A stretch of 64,000 nt of DNA from Poa pratensis (lineage: Eukaryota; Streptophyta; Magnoliopsida; Poales; Poaceae): positions 14,566,079 to 14,630,078 of the forward strand of contig CAMZMU010000123.1 in NCBI GenBank assembly GCA_947311845.1, in the 5' to 3' direction. A program made the position numbers and the translations under genes. Below, one piece after another: positions 58,990 through 64,000 of this stretch. Each line of letters begins with the position of its first letter. Position 1 is the first letter of the stretch. The notes below the pieces were generated by a model, which was not told where the DNA came from, made no database searches, and saw nothing but the letters and a program-made list of their open reading frames with translations.

Positions 58990-59272
58990 ACCTTGTGTGC
59001 CGGTGTGGAGGGGAGGGAGAGGGGATGGAAGGAGCAGCACCTCGGGGAGGGGATGGTGGAGGGGAGGGAGAGGGGATGTCGAGGGCGTCGGCGGCGTCGG
59101 CGTCGAGGTGGCGGGCCGGTGGCGAGGACGCGGTGGAGTGGCGGCGAGGACGCGGCCGGTGGAGTGGCGGCGAGGACGCGGTGGAGTGGCGGCGAGGACG
59201 CGGTGGTCGTCGAGCGCGCGGGCGGGAGCTGCCGGCGGCGAGGGCGCGGCCGGTGGTCGTCGAGCGCGCGCG
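58990..59272. repeat. GC-rich minisatellite in CACTA 2
   Basis: GGCGAGGACGCGGTGGAGTG and shorter variants repeat at least four times (59110-59200), preceded by GGAGGGAGAGGGGATG repeats. The ORFs across it are Arg/Gly-rich artefacts. Confidence 0.85.
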
Positions 59273-59344
59273 CGGTTAGGGACTTGCGAATTTTGGATGA
59301 AGAGGCGCAGCGCGATGGCGGGTCCACATGTAAGTGGGCACAAA

Positions 59345-59432
59345 AGATTTCTGTGGCGCACCGTTGGATTGGTGCGCCACAGAAAGGCAGGATTCTGTGG
59401 CGCACCAATCCAACGGTGCGCCACAGAATTGT
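59345..59432. repeat. Internal TGTGGCGCA cluster between the two CACTA genes
   Basis: Four alternating copies of TGTGGCGCACC and its inverse form two perfect hairpins around TTGGATTGGTG- and CCAATCCAACG-type spacers. This subterminal motif is otherwise confined to the two ends of the element. Confidence 0.85.
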
Positions 59433-59480
59433 CTAGTACAAAATTTAAAAAGCTGTGCTGCTGTTTGATGACACAAACAG

Positions 59481-59558
59481 CAACACAGCCCAGTGGTTTC
59501 CAACAGTCCGAATTAACCCTGATAGTCAGGTTCGAATCCTGGCAAACTCACTTTTTTT
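59481..59558 (+). other. tRNA-like Pol III promoter remnant
   Basis: A perfect B-box GGTTCGAATCC (59529-59539) sits in a T-arm-like stem CAGG/CCTG. A weak A-box-like GCCCAGTGG lies about 33 bases upstream, and a T7 run follows at 59552-59558. The acceptor arms do not pair, so it is not a functional tRNA gene; a tRNA-derived or SINE remnant is possible. Confidence 0.4.
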
Positions 59559-59737
59559 AAACTTTTTTCTTTAAAATTTGGTTCAAAAATTTGCATTGTC
59601 TCACACACAATGTATATTCAATTCATACACATATTCAATTCATTGACTCATACATATTCAAAAACTTGCATTGTCTCACACACACACACAAATTAAATAC
59701 ACCAAAAAAGTATTCTTCGTCTTGTTGGTTCCGCGAG

Positions 59738-62609
59738 CTAGCTTCTCTTCTTTCCCTTCTTCGCGGTCGAAAACTTTAGGCCGGTCAACTTGAGATTTCT
59801 TCGCGTGAACGGACAACCTTTAGTAGGTAGGGAGGTCTTCCTTCTTTGTGTACTAGTAGTAGGCATGTCGAAGAACTTGTCGAATTCCTCCTCGATCTTT
59901 GGCTCGTTGTCCAAGTCTTCCTCGGTGGCGTCTCCTTCCATTCCGATGATGCTCCTCTTGCCCCTCCTCACGACAACACGGCTAGGCTTTGACGGGTCGG
60001 TAATGAAGAAGCATTGCTCAACTTGGCTAGCGAGTACCCATGGCTCATTTTTTGCGGTGGCGTTCTTCGATTTGGCATCGGGTATAACCATGGTGGTAAA
60101 ATACCGGTCTTCTTTGATGACGTCCTTGGCCCATCTCACACGGAACATTGGCACCAACTCTCCACAGTAGTTGAGCTCCCATATCTCCTCGATCCTTCCG
60201 AAGAATCTTTCCTTGACAGTAGCCTCGTCATCGGCGTAGGATAGCATAGTTACTCCTGAGTTTTGATATTCGCTATACCTGTCCTTTTCCTTGGTGCAGA
60301 ATCTGAAACCGCCGATGTCGTACGACTGATAGGTCTTTACGTTCTGCCCGGGGCCCTGTGATAAGGAGAGTATGAGTTTTTCCTCTTCCGTAGATGGCTT
60401 CCTGCTCTCTGCTTCAAGCAGTTGCCTTTCTTGAACCAACGCGTCAAGCTGGATTTGTGCTCTCTGATTACGTCTCCCTTCTTCCTCTGCCGTCTCATGT
60501 CGACGTAATTCTGCTCGATTAAGATTTTGTGCTCTTCCACAAAATATTCGGTCACTTTTAAGTGTTGTAGTGCGACCCGGTGAGCCCTGTCGAGGTCGTC
60601 TTTTTTACCATGAATGCCAACAAAGATTGAGCGGTAGCCGTCGTGGTGACCAACTCCATCGAGCCTGCCGAGGTGTGTCCTGGTGGGCAGACCGACATCC
60701 TCGTTCTCGGTCCTTAGATAATTCTGGCAGAAGGAGATGCACTCGTAGGTTAAAAATCCCTTGGCCATGCTTGCGTCTGGACGGGCCCTATTGCGAACGT
60801 ATCCTTTCATGACACCGTTCTGCCTTTCGAACGGCATCATGTAGTGCAGGAACGTCGGACCGAGCTGCCTGATGTCATCAACGACATCATATCGAGGCTA
60901 TGTGGCGTCTTGAGGACCTTCCAGTACCCCAAGTCGTGGAAAACAGACCTCGCTTTCCATACACCCAGCAGTGGATCTACCTTCGGTCGCTTCTTTCCCG
61001 GCGCTGGGCACTCCTTCCAGTTTTTCAAAAGCTCGTCGATTTCTGGGCCGCTCCTCGGGCACGGGGCTCTTTCGGGCTCGTCTTTACCATTGAACAAATC
61101 ACCGCGTTTTCTCCACGGGTGATCCATGCGAAGCCACCTTCGAGCCCCTGGGAACACGGTTTTCGAAGACCCGGGATCCCTTGGTAGCTGGAGATGCGGG
61201 GTCTTATCCATGCACTTGACACATGCGCAAAATCCGTGACCTACCTGGGCCGATACATATGAGCAACCAGGATAGTCCTGCACCGTCGTGAACAACGCGA
61301 CTCTCATATCAAAATAATCAGCTGTGTAGGCGTCCCACGTACGGGCTGGCGTCTCCCACAACGTGGCTAACTCCTCTTTCAACAGCCCGAGATACAGATG
61401 TATGTCGATACCTGGTTGCTTCGGCCCCTGAATGAGAATACTCATGTGTATGTACCTTTGCTTCGTGCACAACCACGGGGGAAGGTTGTAAGGCCATACA
61501 AATACGGGCCAGGTGCTATGGGTGCTACTCTAGTTGCCGAACGGATTGAGTCCATCGGTGCTCATACCCAGCCTGACGTTCCTTGCGTCGCCCCCAAAAT
61601 TTTCGAAGGCCATGTCCAATTCTTCCCACTGGCGAGCATCTGAAGGGTGTGTCAGGATCTTTCCCTTCTCCGGATCTTCTTGGGGCTTCTCCCTTTCCGC
61701 ATGCCATTGCATGAGCTTTGCTTCCTTAGGGTCTACGAAATACCGCTGCAGACGGGGAGTGATAGGAAAGTACCATACCACTTTTCGAGGAACTTTCTTG
61801 TCCTTCCCACTCTTGTACCGTCCTTGGCCGCACACCGGACATGTGTATCTGTCCTTGTACTCGCCCCGATAAATTGCGCAATCATTGATGCAGGCGTGGT
61901 ATTTAACGTGCGGTAGGTCAAGAGGGCACACGACTTTCTTGGCATCCTCGATACTAGTTGGCAATGTGTTCCCCTCGGGAAGACGATCGTGGAAGAATTT
62001 CATGTTCTTGTTGAAGCTCACGTCGGTCCATTTGTTTTCCGTCTTCATCTCCAGAGTATCAAGCGTTACTTGCAAGCGCGTATCCTGTGGCCGGCACCCA
62101 GGATACAACGGAGTCTTCCCGTCTATCTCCATTTGCGCCAGCTTAGCTTTCTCTCTGGCTGCAGCTCTGTCATTGCTCGTCTCCTTGAGTAGCAGTTCTT
62201 GAACATGAGGGTCCTGCAAGGCCGAAATTAGCGAGGTTTGCGTGTTCGCGTCTTCTCCACCACCATCTACTCCTTCATCATGACCTTGTCCGCCGGCATC
62301 TCCTTCGTCACCATGATGATCTTGTTCGCCAGCATCTCCTTCGTCATGATGATCTTGTCCGCCGACATCTCCTTCGTCATGATCATGATGATCTTGTCCG
62401 CCGACATCTCCTTCGTCATGGTTGAAGCCTAACATGAAACCGCGCCTGAGCAGGTGATCCTCCAATTGTCCGAAATCAGGGTCGATCCAGCTCACGAGTT
62501 TACATTTTCGACATGGACATCTTATCTGGCGCCTGTTGCACCGAATCATGTCCGCCTTCGCTTTTTCCTTGTATCTACTGATTCGACCGGAGCTCATCCT
62601 GACGACCAT
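59738..62609 (-). pseudogene. TNP2-type CACTA transposase with stop codon and internal deletion
   Basis: The frame starts at 62609. Residues 1-70 have the N-terminal transposon-associated domain (CRKCKLVSWIDPDFGQLEDH), then an acidic HDEGDVGGQDHH repeat linker. Next is the transposase block, with HACINDCAIYRGEYKD and CPVCGQGRYK. The frame hits TAG at 61530-61532 after NPFGN. The same frame then continues (STWPVFVWPYNLPPWLCTK) to about 60890, ending HSLDMM. Here the usual central region of about 200 residues is missing: the next recognisable piece, DDIRQLGPTFLHYMMPFERQ, begins immediately in another frame. The tail at 60439-59738 is the DUF4216-type C-terminal part. The enzyme would bind the subterminal repeats and excise the element; this copy cannot make it. 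Confidence 0.88.
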
Positions 62610-62694
62610 GGTTACGGCCTACGCGGTATACATAGAGCACAAACAAGAGTATGTTAATTAGAACCGCAACATGCATGCACACACATTAGTTGGC

Positions 62695-62895
62695 CCATGC
62701 ATTAGTCGCAATACCCCATATGTCCTATTTTTAGCAAAGTCTCATGCCAAAATTCACAAAAAAAATCGGCATGACCTCTCCTAAAAGTAGGACATATGGA
62801 GTAGCCGAATTTGCCGGAACGGAAGTTAATCGACGTTCTGACAAACTCAAGGGCCTCATGGGTACCTGCAGACATTTCACAAATCATGTTGCCGG
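62695..62895. repeat. Third copy of the CACTA 2 stem-loop repeat
   Basis: This matches the tandem copies at 58018 and 58272, sharing GAATTTGCCGGAACGGAAGT and GTACCTGCAGACATTTCAC, and lies just upstream of the transposase start. Confidence 0.85.
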
Positions 62896-63307
62896 CAACA
62901 TCCACATACACGACACCATGTTCGGAACACAAACAACCACGACACACATCCGGCCATACGTACACACACCGTCGGCGCCACCAAACATGCATATGCATGT
63001 TCATCATCCATGTAGATCTATGTCTCACCTAGTAGATTCGGTGCCGAGACGTGACCGTGATCGATGAGAGAGCGTGTGATGTTGGAGAGAAACTAGTGGA
63101 CAAAAAGAGATGTATTGGAGGCTCTCCTAAACCCTCACCAATAATCTATCAAACAAAATAGGTTTTACTAAAAAAAAATGGAGAAAACTATGGGCAAAAT
63201 AGGAGGGGAGGGAAGAGAAATACGAGCTAGGTGGAGGTGGAGGAGGAAGAAGAGAAGAAGTAAATGGTGGTAGGTAGAGGGGTTGCCACCTTTTTGTAGA
63301 TCTGGAG

Positions 63308-63717
63308 GCAACATTCTGTGGCGCATGCATCACGGTGCGCCACAGAAACATGTCTTTCTGTGGCGCACCACCATGCATGCGCCACAGAATGTTGCCCACT
63401 TAAATTATTGGTGGGGCCGCACCATGTTTTCTGTGGCGCACAATTCTGCATGCGCCACAGATAAATTACCAATGCAATCATTGGAGGGGGCCCCACCGAA
63501 TTTTTGTGGCGCATCTGGATGAATGCGCCACAGAAAGGTCACCAGATATTTGTGGCGGTGGGACCCACCATTTTTATGTGGCGCACGCATGCACGTATGC
63601 GCCACAGTATTTGGTGGCGCATTAGGAGTGGTGCGCCACAGAACATTTTTTGTGGCGCATGGTAGGTTTGGTGCGCCACAGATAGGGAATCCACAGAAAG
63701 ACACTTCCCTACTAGTG
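63308..63717. repeat. Right subterminal TGTGGCGCA inverted repeats of CACTA 2
   Basis: A dozen or so copies of TGTGGCGCA or its inverse up to the terminus at 63717, arranged as hairpins with gene-free spacers, mirroring the left end. Confidence 0.85.
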
Positions 63718-64000
63718 GGCAAGCTTTCAACGTGGTCTTAATTATATTTAGTTGATATCATGTACTTTTGTTTATGGATGCTTATCAGGGTGCCAAATAA
63801 ATGCGGAAACTTAGTAAGTTTGAGGAGTTTGTATAAATGGCTAGAGAGACGCCTGGGCCGCTAACCTAAGCCATGCATCATTCATGGTGGAAATTTACAG
63901 CGTACCAAAGTGAACATTCAGTGATGCACGTCATAATAAAAAACTATACAAATAGTAAATAAAAGAGTGCTGAGATTGTTCATTGTCTGTTTGTCTTGTC
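63718..64000 (+). other. Right flank of CACTA 2, continuing retrotransposon
   Basis: No gene. The GGC target duplication is at its start. The rest probably belongs to the interrupted retrotransposon. Confidence 0.45.

Larger units (their letters stand above)
55542..63717 (-). mobile_element. CACTA element, about 8.2 kb, target duplication GGC
   Basis: The left end CACTAGTAGGGAAGTGTC and the reversed right end are identical over that length. The flanks are GGC at 55539-55541 and 63718-63720. The subterminal regions are packed with TGTGGCGCA and its inverse TGCGCCACA. Two minus-strand gene remnants are inside: a TNP2-type transposase and a C48-peptidase-like protein. Both are broken, so this copy is inactive by itself. 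Confidence 0.95.
51204..64000 (+). mobile_element. Athila-type gypsy retrotransposon, split by CACTA element 2 and cut by the window end
   Basis: The LTR, primer-binding site and internal region run to 55541. The CACTA element at 55542-63717 is inserted with a GGC duplication, and 63721-64000 appears to be the continuation. No gag-pol was recognised up to 55541, so the element may be non-autonomous. A3' LTR is not within the window. Confidence 0.55.

Noticed and set aside
59481..59558. Functional tRNA gene
   Set aside because: Only the B-box and T-arm fit; the acceptor stem does not pair and no anticodon arm is convincing.

Overview
This is a eukaryotic, grass-type (Poaceae) nuclear window. 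Intron-split genes, Stowaway MITEs, two CACTA elements, Helitrons, an Athila-type LTR retrotransposon and a pair of Lr10-like receptor kinases all point to a large, transposon-rich Pooideae genome. A Triticeae species (wheat, barley, rye or Aegilops relative) is the best guess, inferred from element style rather than a database match. There are no bacterial features.

Host genes are few. From left to right they are: a two-exon, 8-cysteine defensin-like secreted peptide gene (832-1160); an eight-exon O-fucosyltransferase-like/GT106-type glycosyltransferase gene (3957-6982) whose first exon carries a one-base frameshift in a run of G; fragments of a multi-pass membrane protein gene, duplicated in tandem (24716-26054); an unrecognised GC-rich ORF (38219-38594); and a head-to-head pair of LRK10L-type receptor-like kinases (42212-45885 on minus and 46420-48472 on plus). 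The pair shares a 534-bp intergenic region with five W-box matches. The minus-strand kinase is intact (622 codons). The plus-strand kinase has an in-frame TAG that removes the end of its kinase domain and about 50 residues.

The rest is mostly mobile DNA, much of it nested. A Helitron (7488-11477) has a tandemly duplicated 5' end and a classic 3' hairpin plus CTAG. A MULE-like element with a 10-bp target duplication (12275-13579) sits inside a MITE. A 9.5-kb CACTA element (14163-23653, target duplication ATA) carries a broken MuDR-type transposase on its minus strand. Two related elements with 18-bp palindromic ends (30354-31448 and 36493-38035) carry arrays of a TTGTACAAC motif. Antisense Helitron 3' ends (28753 and 31450) occur, the second with a Rep/helicase relic. 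A tandem array of about eleven 150-bp units lies at 39390-40975. A gypsy gag relic is split by a LINE-like 3' fragment (49042-50060). An Athila-type retrotransposon begins with its 5' LTR at about 51204 and is interrupted by an 8.2-kb CACTA element (55542-63717, target duplication GGC). That CACTA carries a decayed TNP2 transposase and a decayed C48-peptidase-like protein.

The genes do not form a pathway. The main functional theme is defence (the defensin-like peptide and the paired kinases) in transposon-dense DNA. Several genes differ from an open frame by one base in a G run, so sequencing or assembly error must be separated from real decay.
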